Shown here piece by piece: positions 42,496 to 51,556 of a stretch of 64,000 bases of DNA. The notes under the pieces were generated by a model, which ran no database searches, was not told where the DNA came from, and saw only the letters and a list, made by a program, of their open reading frames with translations. Position 1 is the first letter of the stretch. The number at the start of each line of letters is the position of its first letter. Location of the stretch: assembly GCF_014451325.2 (NCBI RefSeq), contig NZ_JACSCH020000029.1, positions 19,420 to 83,419 of the forward strand. The letters are read 5' to 3'. The DNA is from Streptomyces sp. CB02980 (GTDB taxonomy: Bacteria; Actinomycetota; Actinomycetes; Streptomycetales; Streptomycetaceae). The translations under genes were made by a program, and so were the position numbers.

Positions 42496-43497
42496 ATGAC
42501 TGCACGTATCGAGGAGAACCGCTCCCACCCACGCCTCCCTGACCTGCTGGCCGCCTACCACCTGGTCAACCAGGCCGAGAAGGGGACGGCGGTGGAGGCG
42601 GCCGCCCAGCTCCCCGCCGTATACCGCGCCGAGGTCGAGGACCCGGCCGGCGCGTTCGCCGCCGACACGGTCCTGCTCGCCACCGCCCCCGGAGGGGACA
42701 CGCCGTCGGGGTGCGTCGTCCTCAAGGCGGCCCCCGCGTGCGGAGCGCCCGAGATCAAGCGGCTCTGGGTGGCGCCCGAGGCCCGCCGCAAGGGGATCGC
42801 GAAGGCCCTCATGACCGAGGCCCTGCGCCGCGCCGCAGCCTCGGGAGCACCCGCCGTACGCCTCACGGTGTGGTCCTGGCGGGAGGAGCCGCTCGCCCTC
42901 TACCGGAGCCTCGGCTTCGGGAGCGTCGACTCGTGGGACGAGCGGCCCGACCTGGTCTGCCTGGAGAAGCCGTTCGACGTCATCGAGCGCCTCACCCCCG
43001 ACGAGGTCCGCGCCCACGCCTCCGCCGGTCTCGCCGCGCTCCTCCTCGACGCCGTGGACTCCGGCGCCTCCGTCGGCTTCCTGGCACCCCTCGCGGCCCG
43101 CGAGGCGGCCGCCTGGTGGGCGCGCGTCGCCGAGGAGGCAGCCGAGGGCGTACGGGACGTCTGGGCGGCCCACGGCCCCGACGGGGGCCTCACCGGCGTC
43201 GTCACCCTCGTCCGAGGGGGCACGGCCAACGGCAGGCACCGCGGCGAGATCGCCCGCCTCCTGGTGCACCGCTCGGCCCGGGGCGGAGGCCTCGGGTACC
43301 GGCTGCTCGCCACGGCCGAGGCCCATGCCGCCGCCACCGGCCTCACCCTGCTCGTCCTGGACACCCAGACCGACAGTCCGGCCGAGCGTCTCTACCGGGG
43401 CGCGGGCTGGACGGCCGCCGGCACGATCCCGGACTTCGCCGCCGACCCGGCGGGCGTCCTGCGCGCGACCACGCTCTACTACAAGCGTCTCGGCTAG
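42496..43497 (+). CDS. tandem double-GNAT acetyltransferase
   Basis: 333-residue protein containing two acetyltransferase folds. First half: EIKRLWVAPEARRKGIAKALMTEALRRAAA with the acetyl-CoA loop RRKGIA (about 88-93), ending ALYRSLGFGSVD. Second half: EIARLLVHRSARGGGLGYRLLATAEAHAAA with loop RGGGLG and LYRGAGWTAAG. Both loops follow the R/Q-x2-G-x-G/A rule, so both sites may bind acetyl-CoA. Acceptor unknown. ATG 42496 chosen; GTG 42481 is an alternative. TTCAC/GTGAA dyad surrounds 42457-42485. Confidence 0.85.
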   Translation: MTARIEENRSHPRLPDLLAAYHLVNQAEKGTAVEAAAQLPAVYRAEVEDPAGAFAADTVLLATAPGGDTPSGCVVLKAAPACGAPEIKRLWVAPEARRKGIAKALMTEALRRAAASGAPAVRLTVWSWREEPLALYRSLGFGSVDSWDERPDLVCLEKPFDVIERLTPDEVRAHASAGLAALLLDAVDSGASVGFLAPLAAREAAAWWARVAEEAAEGVRDVWAAHGPDGGLTGVVTLVRGGTANGRHRGEIARLLVHRSARGGGLGYRLLATAEAHAAATGLTLLVLDTQTDSPAERLYRGAGWTAAGTIPDFAADPAGVLRATTLYYKRLG

Positions 43498-43512
43498 CCC
43501 GGGGGGAACGGA

Positions 43513-43548
43513 AAGGGCCCCGGAGGCGATATCGCCTCCGGGGCCCTT
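43513..43548. terminator. perfect bidirectional terminator
   Basis: Perfect 36-base palindrome: 18-base arms AAGGGCCCCGGAGGCGAT and its complement, centred at 43530/43531 between the convergent GNAT and pssA genes. Stops transcription from both sides. Confidence 0.9.
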
Positions 43549-43569
43549 CTCGTACGTACGTGTCCTGCG

Positions 43570-44442
43570 CTACGGCAGCTGCGCCGCACGCGCCTCCCGG
43601 CTCTCACGCCGGTTGCCGCGGAAGGTGTTCACTCGACGGGCCGTCGCGAAGAGGGGGATCACGGCGCCCATCACGACCTGGAGCGCGCATCCGGTCTGGA
43701 GCAGGAACTGCCCGCCCGGAGCGTCGAAGGCCCAGGCCGCCAGCATGCCCATCGCGCCGACGATCCAGCTGAGCATCGCCACCGCGAGGATGCCCCGCGG
43801 CTTGGGGTACTCGACCCGGCTCACCATCAGCCAGGCGACACCGATGATCGCGAGCAGCGTCGGGATGAACGGCAGCTCGAGGAGCACGATCGAGACCACC
43901 GTCAGCGCGCCGAAGGGGCTCGGCATGCCCTGGAACATGCCGTCCTTCATGGTCACGCAGGAGAATCTCGCCAGCCGCAGCACCACCGCGAGCAGCACCA
44001 CGATCGCGGCCACCGCCGAGACCTTCTGCTGCGCGCCGGGCGTGACCATGCCGTACACGAGTACGAAGTAGGCCGGGGCCAGACCGAAGCTGATCAGGTC
44101 CGAGAGGTTGTCGAGCTCGGCGCCCATGGGGGAGGAGCGCAGCTTGCGCGCCACGATGCCGTCGAACAGGTCGAAGATCGCCGCGGCCAGCATCAGGATC
44201 ACGGCGGTGGCGGCGCTGTTGCGCGCCATGCCGGTCTCCGTGCTGCCCGTGAGGTGCGGGATGAGGATGCCCGTGGTGGTGAAGTACACCGCCATGAATC
44301 CACACGTGGCGTTACCGAGCGTGAGGGCGTCCGCTATGGACAGCCTCAACGACAGCGGCATCTCCTCGGCCTCTTCGGACCCTTCCGTATCGGTGCCGGC
44401 GACCCAGTCGGCGGCCCGTGTGTCGGGATCAATCACGGTCAA
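43570..44442 (-). CDS. pssA: CDP-diacylglycerol--serine O-phosphatidyltransferase
   Basis: 290-residue integral membrane enzyme making phosphatidylserine from CDP-diacylglycerol and serine. The CDP-alcohol phosphatidyltransferase motif D-x2-D-G-x2-A-R...G-x3-D-x3-D is complete: Asp91, Asp94-Gly95, Ala98-Arg99, Gly107, Asp111, Asp115 (FDLFDGIVARKLR, GAELDNLSD). Six to eight membrane segments follow; the acidic N-terminus (EGSEEAEE) and basic C-terminus are cytoplasmic. Overlaps psd by 14 bases, forming the two-gene pathway to phosphatidylethanolamine. Confidence 0.95.
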   Translation of the reverse strand: MTVIDPDTRAADWVAGTDTEGSEEAEEMPLSLRLSIADALTLGNATCGFMAVYFTTTGILIPHLTGSTETGMARNSAATAVILMLAAAIFDLFDGIVARKLRSSPMGAELDNLSDLISFGLAPAYFVLVYGMVTPGAQQKVSAVAAIVVLLAVVLRLARFSCVTMKDGMFQGMPSPFGALTVVSIVLLELPFIPTLLAIIGVAWLMVSRVEYPKPRGILAVAMLSWIVGAMGMLAAWAFDAPGGQFLLQTGCALQVVMGAVIPLFATARRVNTFRGNRRESREARAAQLP

Positions 44443-45085
44443 TGCGAGTCACCCCCGCTGTGGTGGCCTGGCCGACCTCGACGGCGACCTCGACACCCTC
44501 GGGGAGGTAGATGTCGACGCGTGAGCCGAAGCGGATCAGACCGATGCGGTCACCCTGCTCGACCTTGGTCCCCTGCGGGATGTACGGCACGATGCGCCGG
44601 GCGACGGCGCCCGCGATCTGCACCATCTCGATGTCGCCGAGCTCGGTGTCGAAGTGCCAGACAACGCGCTCGTTGTTCTCGCTCTCCTTGTTGAACGCCG
44701 GGACGAACCCGCCGGGAACGTGCTCCACGGACGTCACGGTGCCGGCCAGCGGCGCGCGGTTGACGTGGACGTTCAGCGGGCTCATGAAGATGGCGACCCG
44801 GGTGCGCCCGTCCTTCCACGGCATGATGCTCTGCACCACTCCGTCGGCGGGGGAGATGACCCGGCCCTGAGCGATCTCACGCTCGGGGTCGCGGAAGAAC
44901 CACAGCATGCCGGCCGCGAGCGCGGTGGTCGGCACGGCGATGGCCGCGGCCCGCCTCGACTTGCGCGCGCGCACGAGGCTGAGCGCCGCGGTGGCGACGG
45001 TCGGCAGAAGCCACGGCGATGCTCCGCGCGCGAGGCGTACGCCCGTGAGGCTGTCGCGGTGTGCAGAGGTTTGGCTGTGGGGCAT
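44429..45085 (-). CDS. psd: phosphatidylserine decarboxylase proenzyme
   Basis: 218-residue short-type decarboxylase that makes phosphatidylethanolamine. The proenzyme cleaves itself at Gly187-Ser188 (RFGSRVD), turning the Ser into the pyruvoyl cofactor. Charge-relay candidates Asp81 (SPADG) and His107 (NVHVNR) are present. One or two membrane segments lie at residues 27-63. ATG start 45085. Directly upstream of pssA in an overlapping pair. Confidence 0.95.
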   Translation of the reverse strand: MPHSQTSAHRDSLTGVRLARGASPWLLPTVATAALSLVRARKSRRAAAIAVPTTALAAGMLWFFRDPEREIAQGRVISPADGVVQSIMPWKDGRTRVAIFMSPLNVHVNRAPLAGTVTSVEHVPGGFVPAFNKESENNERVVWHFDTELGDIEMVQIAGAVARRIVPYIPQGTKVEQGDRIGLIRFGSRVDIYLPEGVEVAVEVGQATTAGVTRIDRD

Positions 45086-45144
45086 GGATGACCTTCGTAG
45101 CGGATGATGCCGCACTGGCAACGGGGGACGGCGGCTTTCCCTCG

Positions 45145-45168
45145 ATGCTATCGGTTGCGGGACGCAAC
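45145..45168 (-). promoter_or_regulatory. candidate psd-pssA promoter with dyad
   Basis: On the minus strand TAGCAT (45150-45145) suits a -10 element about 53 bases before psd. GTTGCG-GGA-CGCAAC (45154-45168) lies just upstream, between the -10 and -35 positions, where a regulator would compete with polymerase. Confidence 0.4.
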
Positions 45169-45254
45169 TGGGTAAGCCAGGAACCGAGTCGACGGCCGGA
45201 AGACGAACACAGGGTGTGATCTTCTTCGCGGCCGAAACGACTCAAAACCGACAA

Positions 45255-46460
45255 TCAACCCTGGAATCGGTACTCCTCGAGCAGCCGACGACCAATGATC
45301 ATTTTCTGGATCTCGGCGGTACCTTCACCGATGAGCAGCATCGGCGCCTCACGGTAGAGGCGCTCGATCTCGTACTCCTTGGAGAACCCGTAGCCGCCGT
45401 GAATGCGGAAGGCATCCTCGACGACCTCCTTGCAGTATTCGGAGGCGAGGTACTTCGCCATCCCTGCTTCGAGGTCGTTTCGTTCCCCGGAGTCCTTTTT
45501 GCGTGCTGCATTCACCATCATCGCATGAGCGGCCTCGACCTTGGTAGCCATCTCGGCCAGCTTGAACTGAATCGCCTGGTGCTGAGCGATCGCCTTGCCG
45601 AAAGTGTGACGCTGCTGGGCATACGAGACACCGAGCTCGAAGGCACGCTGAGCGACACCGCAGCCACGGGCCGCCACGTTCACCCGGCCGACCTCGACGC
45701 CGTCCATCATTTGGTAAAACCCTCGGCCGGTGACTCCGCCGAGGACCCGATTGGCCGGAATGCGCAGTCCGTCCATGATGAGTTCGGTGGTGTCGACCCC
45801 CTTGTAACCCATCTTGTCGATCTTCCCGGGGATGGTGAGGCCGGGGCGGACCTCTCCGAAGCCGGACTCCTTCTCGACGAGGAAGGTCGTCATCGACTTG
45901 TGGGGGGCGGTGCCCTCCGGGTGTCCTTCGTCACTTCGGACGAGAACGGCGACCAGGGTTGACGTCCCGCCATTGGTCAGCCACATCTTCTGGCCGTTCA
46001 GGACGTACTCGTCGCCGTCCTTGACCGCCTTCGACGTGATCGCCGACACGTCCGAGCCGAGGCCCGGCTCCGACATCGAGAACGCGCCACGCGTCTCGCC
46101 GGCCGCCATCCGCGGAAGGAAGTAGTCCTTCTGCTCCTGGGTGCCGTGCTGCTTCAGCATGTACGCCACGATGAAGTGCGTGTTGATGATGCCGGAGACC
46201 GACATCCAGCCACGCGCGATCTCCTCCACGCACAGCGCGTAGGTGAGGAGCGACTCACCCAGACCCCCGTACTCCTCGGGGATCATCAGACCGAAGAGGC
46301 CGAGCTCCTTGAGCCCGTCGACGATCTGCTGGGGGTACTCGTCGCGGTGCTCCAGCTCGGTGGCGACCGGGATGATCTCCTTGTCGACGAACTCCCGGAC
46401 GGTCTTGAGGATCTCCTGCTGGACGTCCGTGAGCCCGGCGGTCTGGGCGAGTCGGGCCAT
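45255..46460 (-). CDS. acyl-CoA dehydrogenase of the ethylmalonyl-CoA operon
   Basis: 401-residue FAD enzyme. Typical blocks: AFSMSEPGLGSDVSAI, the FAD loop QKMWLTNGG, R-x-TFGK-x-IAQHQAIQFKLAEM and catalytic Glu379 (LIGEGTAEIQ). In context it should oxidise methylsuccinyl-CoA to mesaconyl-CoA, the step between Ecm and the hydratase; however it is shorter than the about 550-residue dedicated methylsuccinyl-CoA dehydrogenase of Rhodobacter and resembles ordinary short-chain enzymes. Third-position A/T is more frequent than in its neighbours. Last gene of the operon, two bases after MaoC. Confidence 0.9.
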   Translation of the reverse strand: MARLAQTAGLTDVQQEILKTVREFVDKEIIPVATELEHRDEYPQQIVDGLKELGLFGLMIPEEYGGLGESLLTYALCVEEIARGWMSVSGIINTHFIVAYMLKQHGTQEQKDYFLPRMAAGETRGAFSMSEPGLGSDVSAITSKAVKDGDEYVLNGQKMWLTNGGTSTLVAVLVRSDEGHPEGTAPHKSMTTFLVEKESGFGEVRPGLTIPGKIDKMGYKGVDTTELIMDGLRIPANRVLGGVTGRGFYQMMDGVEVGRVNVAARGCGVAQRAFELGVSYAQQRHTFGKAIAQHQAIQFKLAEMATKVEAAHAMMVNAARKKDSGERNDLEAGMAKYLASEYCKEVVEDAFRIHGGYGFSKEYEIERLYREAPMLLIGEGTAEIQKMIIGRRLLEEYRFQG

Positions 46461-46462
46461 GG

Positions 46463-46987
46463 CTACTTCTCCGTCTTCTTGGCGGGCTCGATCAGCTCGG
46501 GGCGGCCGGGCTGCTCGCCGCCGCGCTCCTTGATGTACGTCTCGGTGGGGACCATCACCTTGCGGCGGAAGACACACACGAGGGTGCCGTCCTGCTTGTA
46601 GCCCTTGGTCTCGACGTAGACGATGCCGCGGTCGTTCTTCGACTTCGACGGGGTCTTGTCGAGGACCGTGGTCTCGCCGTAGATCGTGTCGCCGTGGAAG
46701 GTCGGCGCCACGTGCCGCAGCGACTCGATCTCCAGGTTGGCGATGGCCTTGCCGGAGACGTCCGGCACGGACATGCCGAGCAGCAGCGAGTAGATGTAGT
46801 TGCCGACGACGACGTTCTTGCCGAAATCCGTCGTGTTCTCGGCGTAGTTCACATCCATGTGCAGCGGATGGTGGTTCATCGTCAGCAGACAGAAGAGGTG
46901 GTCGTCGTACTCGGTGACCGTCTTTCCGGGCCAGTGCTTGTAGACGGCGCCGATCTCGAACTCTTCGTAGGTGCGGCCGAACTGCAT
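46463..46987 (-). CDS. MaoC-family hydratase, probable mesaconyl-CoA hydratase
   Basis: 174-residue single hot-dog-fold protein. The hydratase motif is spread over MNHHPLHMDVNYAENTTDFGKNVVVGNYIYSLLLG, with Asp (HMDVNYAE) and His of the R-hydratase type site. Dedicated mesaconyl-CoA hydratase of Rhodobacter is about twice as long (double hot dog), so here a homodimer is expected. RBS GGAGG sits within the end of the upstream lyase gene. Role assigned from operon position between CoA lyase and dehydrogenase. Confidence 0.85.
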   Translation of the reverse strand: MQFGRTYEEFEIGAVYKHWPGKTVTEYDDHLFCLLTMNHHPLHMDVNYAENTTDFGKNVVVGNYIYSLLLGMSVPDVSGKAIANLEIESLRHVAPTFHGDTIYGETTVLDKTPSKSKNDRGIVYVETKGYKQDGTLVCVFRRKVMVPTETYIKERGGEQPGRPELIEPAKKTEK

Positions 46988-46992
46988 CGGGA

Positions 46993-47958
46993 TCAGGCCT
47001 CCGGGATCTCGAACTTGCTGGTGCGCTGCATACCGGCGGCACGGCCCTTGCCCGAGATGACCAGAGCCATCTTGCGGGAGGCCTCGTCGATCATCTCGTC
47101 GCCGAGCATCGCGGAGCCCTTCTTCCCGCCGGCCTCGGACGTGTAGAAGTCGTACGCGTCGAGGATCAGCTCGGCGTGGTCGTAGTCCTCCTGCGAGGGC
47201 GAGAAGATCTCGTTCGCGGCGGCGACCTGGTCCGGGTGCAGCACCCACTTGCCGTCGAAACCGAGGGCGGCGGCGCGCTGCGCGACGGCCTTGTAGCCCT
47301 CCTGGTTGCGGATCTGGAGGTACGGGCCGTCGATCGCCTGGAGGTTGTTGGCGCGGGCGGCCATCAGGATGCTCATCAGGATGTGGTGGTACGCGTCCGC
47401 CGGGTAGCCGGGCGGCTGCTCGCCCACGACCAGCGACTTCATGTTGATGGAGGCCATGAAGTCGGCCGGGCCGAAGATGATCGTCTCGACGCGCTGGGAG
47501 GCCTGCGCGATCGCGTTGACGTTGGTGAGGCCCTGGGCGTTCTCGATCTGCGCCTCGATGCCGATCTTGCCGACCTCGAAGCCCATCGTCTTCTCGATCT
47601 GGGTCAGCAGGAGGTCGAGCGCCACGATCTGCTGGGCGTCCTGGACCTTCGGCAGCATGATGCAGTCGAGGTTCTGGCCGGCGCCCTCGACGACGGTGAC
47701 GACGTCACGGTACGTCCAGTGGGTCGTCCAGTCGTTGACGCGGACGACACGGGTCTTGCCGGTCCAGTCGCCCTCGTTCAGGAACTTCACGATGGTGTGC
47801 CGGGCCTCGGGCTTGGCCAGCGGGGCGCACGCGTCCTCCAGGTCCAGGAAGACCTGGTCGGCGGCGAGGCCCTGGGCCTTCTCGAGGAAGCGCGGGTTGG
47901 AACCGGGGACCGCCAGGCAGGAGCGGCGCGGACGCAGGCGGTTCACGGGGCTGGTCAT
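46993..47958 (-). CDS. HpcH/HpaI-type CoA ester lyase (beta-methylmalyl-CoA/malyl-CoA lyase)
   Basis: 321-residue TIM-barrel lyase of the CitE-like family. Metal site LDLEDACAP (Glu41-Asp42), substrate strand RPRRSCLAVPGSNPRF, and MLPKVQDAQQI, IEAQIENAQGL, IFGPADFMASI. In the ethylmalonyl-CoA pathway it splits beta-methylmalyl-CoA into glyoxylate and propionyl-CoA. Overlaps the ecm gene by four bases. Whether it also cleaves malyl-CoA cannot be told here. Confidence 0.9.
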   Translation of the reverse strand: MTSPVNRLRPRRSCLAVPGSNPRFLEKAQGLAADQVFLDLEDACAPLAKPEARHTIVKFLNEGDWTGKTRVVRVNDWTTHWTYRDVVTVVEGAGQNLDCIMLPKVQDAQQIVALDLLLTQIEKTMGFEVGKIGIEAQIENAQGLTNVNAIAQASQRVETIIFGPADFMASINMKSLVVGEQPPGYPADAYHHILMSILMAARANNLQAIDGPYLQIRNQEGYKAVAQRAAALGFDGKWVLHPDQVAAANEIFSPSQEDYDHAELILDAYDFYTSEAGGKKGSAMLGDEMIDEASRKMALVISGKGRAAGMQRTSKFEIPEA

Positions 47959-49976
47959 GCGGGGACCTCCGTACTTTCAAGGGGGTGGAGCTTGTTCGCT
48001 GTCCGGATCTCGTCGACGATACGTCCGATGATCTCCGTGATACCGAAGTCCTTCGGTGTGAAGACGGCGGCGACACCCGCACGCTTCAGTTCTGCGGCGT
48101 CGGCGTTCGGGATGATCCCGCCGACGATGACCGGCACGTCGACCGCGCCCGCCTCGCGGAGGCGGTCGAGGACGTCCGGGACCAGCTCGGCGTGCGAGCC
48201 GGAGAGGATCGACAGTCCCACGCAGTGCACGTCCTCCGCGAGGGCCGCGCTCACGATCTGCTCGGGCGTCAGCCTGATGCCCTGGTAGACCACCTCGAAA
48301 CCGGCGTCACGCGCGCGTACGGCGATCTGCTCGGCCCCGTTGGAGTGTCCGTCCAGGCCCGGCTTGCCGACGAGCAGCCGCAGCCGCCCGACGCCCATCT
48401 CCTCGGCGGTCCGCGCCACCTTGTCCCGTACCAGGGCCAGCGGCGTGCCCGCCTCGGCCGTCACCGCGACCGGGGCCGACGACACGCCCGTCGGGGCGCG
48501 GAACTCGCCGAAGACGTCCCGCAGCGCCCAGGACCACTCCCCGGTCGTGACGCCCGCACGCGCGCACTCCAGGGTGGCGGCGAAGAGGTTGCCGTCACCG
48601 GCAGCCGTCGCCTTCAGCGTCGCCAGGGATTCCTGGGCGCGGGTCTCGTCGCGGTCGTCGCGCCACTCGTGGAGGGCCGCGACCACCCGCGCCTCGTTCG
48701 CCGGGTCCACCGTCATGATGGCGGTGTCCAGGTCGGCGGTGAGGGGGTTCTCCTCGGTCGCCTGGAAGATGTTGACGCCGATGATCTTCTCGTCGCCGGC
48801 CTCGATCCGGGCGCGCCGCTCGGCGTGCGAGGAGACGAGCTGCGACTTGAGGTAGCCGGACTCGACGGCGGCCATCGCGCCGCCCATCTCCTGGATCCGC
48901 TCGATCTCGGCCAGGCACTCCTCGACGAGCGAGTCGACCTTGGCCTCGATGACGTGCGAGCCGGCGAAGATGTCCTCGTACTCCAGGAGGTCGGACTCGT
49001 GGGCGAGGACCTGCTGGATGCGGAGCGACCACTGCTGGTCCCACGGCCGGGGCAGGCCGAGCGCCTCGTTCCAGGCGGGCAGCTGCACGGCACGTGCGCG
49101 CGCGTCCTTGGAGAGGGTGACGGCCAGCATCTCCAGGACGATCCGCTGGACGTTGTTCTCCGGCTGGGCCTCGGTCAGACCGAGCGAGTTGACCTGGACG
49201 CCGTAGCGGAACCGGCGCTGCTTCTCGTTCTCGATGCCGTACCGCTCGCGGGTGACCTTGTCCCAGATGCGGCCGAAGGCGCGCATCTTGCACATCTCCT
49301 CGATGAAGCGGACGCCCGCGTTCACGAAGAAGGAGATACGGGCGACGACCTCGCCCTTGCGGTCCTCCGGGACCTGGCCCGAGGCGAACACCGCGTCGAG
49401 CACGGCGATCGCGGTGGACATCGCGTACGAGATCTCCTGGACCGGAGTGGCCCCGGCCTCCTGCAGGTGGTAGCTGCAGATGTTGATCGGGTTCCACTTC
49501 GGGATGTTGTTCACCGTGTAGGTGATCATGTCCGTCGTGAGGCGGAGGGAAGGGCCGGGCGGGAAGACGTGCGTCCCGCGCGACAGGTACTCCTTCACGA
49601 TGTCGTTCTGGGTGGTGCCCTGGAGCCGGGTGACGTCCGCACCCTGCTCCTCGGCGACCACCTGGTAGAGCGCCAGGAGCCACATCGCCGTGGCGTTGAT
49701 GGTCATCGAGGTGTTCATCTGGTCCAGGGGGATGTCCTGGAACAGCCGCCGCATGTCACCGAGGTGCGAGACGGGGACGCCGACCCGGCCGACCTCGCCG
49801 CGGGCGAGGATGTGGTCGGGGTCGTAGCCCGTCTGCGTCGGCAGGTCGAACGCGACCGAGAGGCCGGTCTGACCCTTGGCGAGGTTGCGCCGGTACAGCT
49901 CGTTGGACGCCTCGGCGGTCGAGTGACCGGCGTACGTCCGCATGAGCCACGGCCGGTCCTTCTGACGCTCAGTCAT
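47955..49976 (-). CDS. meaA: ethylmalonyl-CoA mutase (MeaA), adenosylcobalamin dependent
   Basis: 673-residue mutase that converts ethylmalonyl-CoA to methylsuccinyl-CoA. N-terminal TIM barrel (RTYAGHSTAEASNELYRRNLAKGQTGLSVAFDLPTQ-type start, TTQNDIVKEYLSRG, INICSYHLQEAGATPVQEI). C-terminal B12 domain has the base-off motif D-x-H-x2-G at Asp542, His544, Gly547 (KPGLDGHSNGAEQ) followed by LSGSHAEL and IVGGIIP. Domains are in one chain without a separate small subunit, as in the MeaA/Ecm group. It lies between ccr and the lyase; four-base overlap with the lyase. Confidence 0.95.
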   Translation of the reverse strand: MTERQKDRPWLMRTYAGHSTAEASNELYRRNLAKGQTGLSVAFDLPTQTGYDPDHILARGEVGRVGVPVSHLGDMRRLFQDIPLDQMNTSMTINATAMWLLALYQVVAEEQGADVTRLQGTTQNDIVKEYLSRGTHVFPPGPSLRLTTDMITYTVNNIPKWNPINICSYHLQEAGATPVQEISYAMSTAIAVLDAVFASGQVPEDRKGEVVARISFFVNAGVRFIEEMCKMRAFGRIWDKVTRERYGIENEKQRRFRYGVQVNSLGLTEAQPENNVQRIVLEMLAVTLSKDARARAVQLPAWNEALGLPRPWDQQWSLRIQQVLAHESDLLEYEDIFAGSHVIEAKVDSLVEECLAEIERIQEMGGAMAAVESGYLKSQLVSSHAERRARIEAGDEKIIGVNIFQATEENPLTADLDTAIMTVDPANEARVVAALHEWRDDRDETRAQESLATLKATAAGDGNLFAATLECARAGVTTGEWSWALRDVFGEFRAPTGVSSAPVAVTAEAGTPLALVRDKVARTAEEMGVGRLRLLVGKPGLDGHSNGAEQIAVRARDAGFEVVYQGIRLTPEQIVSAALAEDVHCVGLSILSGSHAELVPDVLDRLREAGAVDVPVIVGGIIPNADAAELKRAGVAAVFTPKDFGITEIIGRIVDEIRTANKLHPLESTEVPA

Positions 49977-49990
49977 CTATGGTCCCGGGC

Positions 49991-51328
49991 TCAGATGTTG
50001 CGGAAGCGGTTGATGGCGTCGATGTGCTGGGCGCGCATCTCCGGGTTGCGGACGCCGAGGCCCTCCTCGGGCGCGAGCGCCAGGACGCCGACCTTGCCCT
50101 GGTGGAGGTTGCGGTGGACGTCGTAGGCGGCCTGGCCGGTCTCCTCCAGGGAGTAGACCTTCGACAGGGTGGGGTGGATCTTGCCCTTGGCGATCAGGCG
50201 GTTCGCCTCCCACGCCTCGCGGTAGTTGGCGAAGTGCGAGCCGATGATCCGCTTCAGCGACATCCACAGGTAGCGGTTGTCGTACTCGTGCATGTAGCCC
50301 GAGGTGGAGGCGCAGGTGGTGATGGTGCCGCCCTTGCGCGTGACGTACACGGAGGCGCCGAAGGTCTCGCGGCCCGGGTGCTCGAAGACGATGTCGATGT
50401 CCTCGCCGCCGGTGAGCTCGCGGATGCGCTTGCCGAAGCGCTTCCACTCCTTCGGGTCCTGGGTGTGCTCGTCCTTCCAGAACTTGTAGCCCTCGGCGTT
50501 GCGGTCGATGACCGCCTCGGCGCCCATCGCGCGGCAGATGTCGGCCTTCTCCGGGGAGGAGACGACACAGATCGGGTTGGCGCCGCCGGCCAGGGCGAAC
50601 TGCGTGGCGTACGAGCCGAGTCCGCCGCTCGCGCCCCAGATGAGGACGTTGTCGCCCTGCTTCATGCCGGCGCCGTTGCGGGAGACCAGCTGGCGGTAGG
50701 CGGTGGAGTTCACGAGGCCCGGGGAGGCCGCCTCCTCCCAGCTGAGGTGGCCGGGCTTCGGCATCAGCTGGTTCGACTTGACGAGGGCGATCTCCGCCAG
50801 GCCGCCGAAGTTGGTCTCGAAGCCCCAGATGCGCTGCTCGGGGTCGAGCATCGTGTCGTTGTGGCCGTCGGAGGACTCCAGCTCGACCGAGAGGCAGTGG
50901 GCGACGACCTCGTCGCCGGGCTTCCACGAGTTCACGCCGGGGCCGGTGCGGAGCACGACGCCCGCGAGGTCGGAGCCGATGACGTGGTACGGCAGGTCGT
51001 GGCGCTTGCTGAGGTCGCTGAGCCGGCCGTAGCGCTCCAGGAAGCCGAAGGTCGACACCGGCTCGAAGATCGAGGTCCAGACCGAGTTGTAGTTGACCGA
51101 GCTGGCCATGACGGCGACCAGGGCCTCGCCCGGGCCGAGCTCGGGCACCGGCACGTTGTCGAGGTGCAGCGACTTGCGCGGGTCCTTGTCGCGGCTGGCG
51201 AGCCCGGCGAACATCTCCGCCTCGTCCTTGTGGACGGTGATGGCGCGGTACGACTCGGGGAGCGGGATGTTCGCGAAGTCGGCGGACGTGGAGTCCGAGG
51301 ACTGGATCGCGTCCAGGATGTCCTTCAC
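49991..51328 (-). CDS. ccr: crotonyl-CoA carboxylase/reductase
   Basis: 445-residue NADPH enzyme that reductively carboxylates crotonyl-CoA to (2S)-ethylmalonyl-CoA, the entry point of the pathway. GTG start 51328 with GGAGG. All CO2-holding residues described for the Kitasatospora enzyme occur here at the same numbers: Asn81 (NYN), Phe170-Glu171 (WGFETN) and His365 (GSHFANYRE). Nucleotide motif is WGASGGLGSYATQ. It feeds both acetate assimilation and the butyryl/ethylmalonyl-CoA pool used for polyketides. First gene of a five-gene operon. Confidence 0.96.
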   Translation of the reverse strand: MKDILDAIQSSDSTSADFANIPLPESYRAITVHKDEAEMFAGLASRDKDPRKSLHLDNVPVPELGPGEALVAVMASSVNYNSVWTSIFEPVSTFGFLERYGRLSDLSKRHDLPYHVIGSDLAGVVLRTGPGVNSWKPGDEVVAHCLSVELESSDGHNDTMLDPEQRIWGFETNFGGLAEIALVKSNQLMPKPGHLSWEEAASPGLVNSTAYRQLVSRNGAGMKQGDNVLIWGASGGLGSYATQFALAGGANPICVVSSPEKADICRAMGAEAVIDRNAEGYKFWKDEHTQDPKEWKRFGKRIRELTGGEDIDIVFEHPGRETFGASVYVTRKGGTITTCASTSGYMHEYDNRYLWMSLKRIIGSHFANYREAWEANRLIAKGKIHPTLSKVYSLEETGQAAYDVHRNLHQGKVGVLALAPEEGLGVRNPEMRAQHIDAINRFRNI

Positions 51329-51349
51329 GGGGTTGCCTCCGGCGGTGCG

Positions 51350-51369
51350 GCGTCCTGAGGGGAGGACGC
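51350..51369 (-). promoter_or_regulatory. hairpin in the ccr leader
   Basis: GCGTCCT and AGGACGC, 7 bp, 6-base loop, 22 bases before the ccr start and about 12 bases from the RBS. It could tune translation; no riboswitch class recognised. Confidence 0.35.
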
Positions 51370-51556
51370 GCTGAGGGTTACGTCTGGGGCTGCTGCTGTG
51401 GAGGTGTGCCGTCGGTTCGGCGGGGGTGGTGCGGGCTGCGCCTGGTGGGCGCGGTGGGTGCCTGTGACGCAGGCGTCCGGGCGCACGATCACGATCGCTT
51501 GTGGGGACAGCCGGCGCACGAGGAGACCTCTGCGCGCCGGCCGCCCGGACAACATC

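Noticed and set aside
51329..51550. Cobalamin riboswitch before the B12-dependent operon
   Set aside because: No B12-box-like conserved core could be seen in the ccr leader, and only the second gene uses B12.
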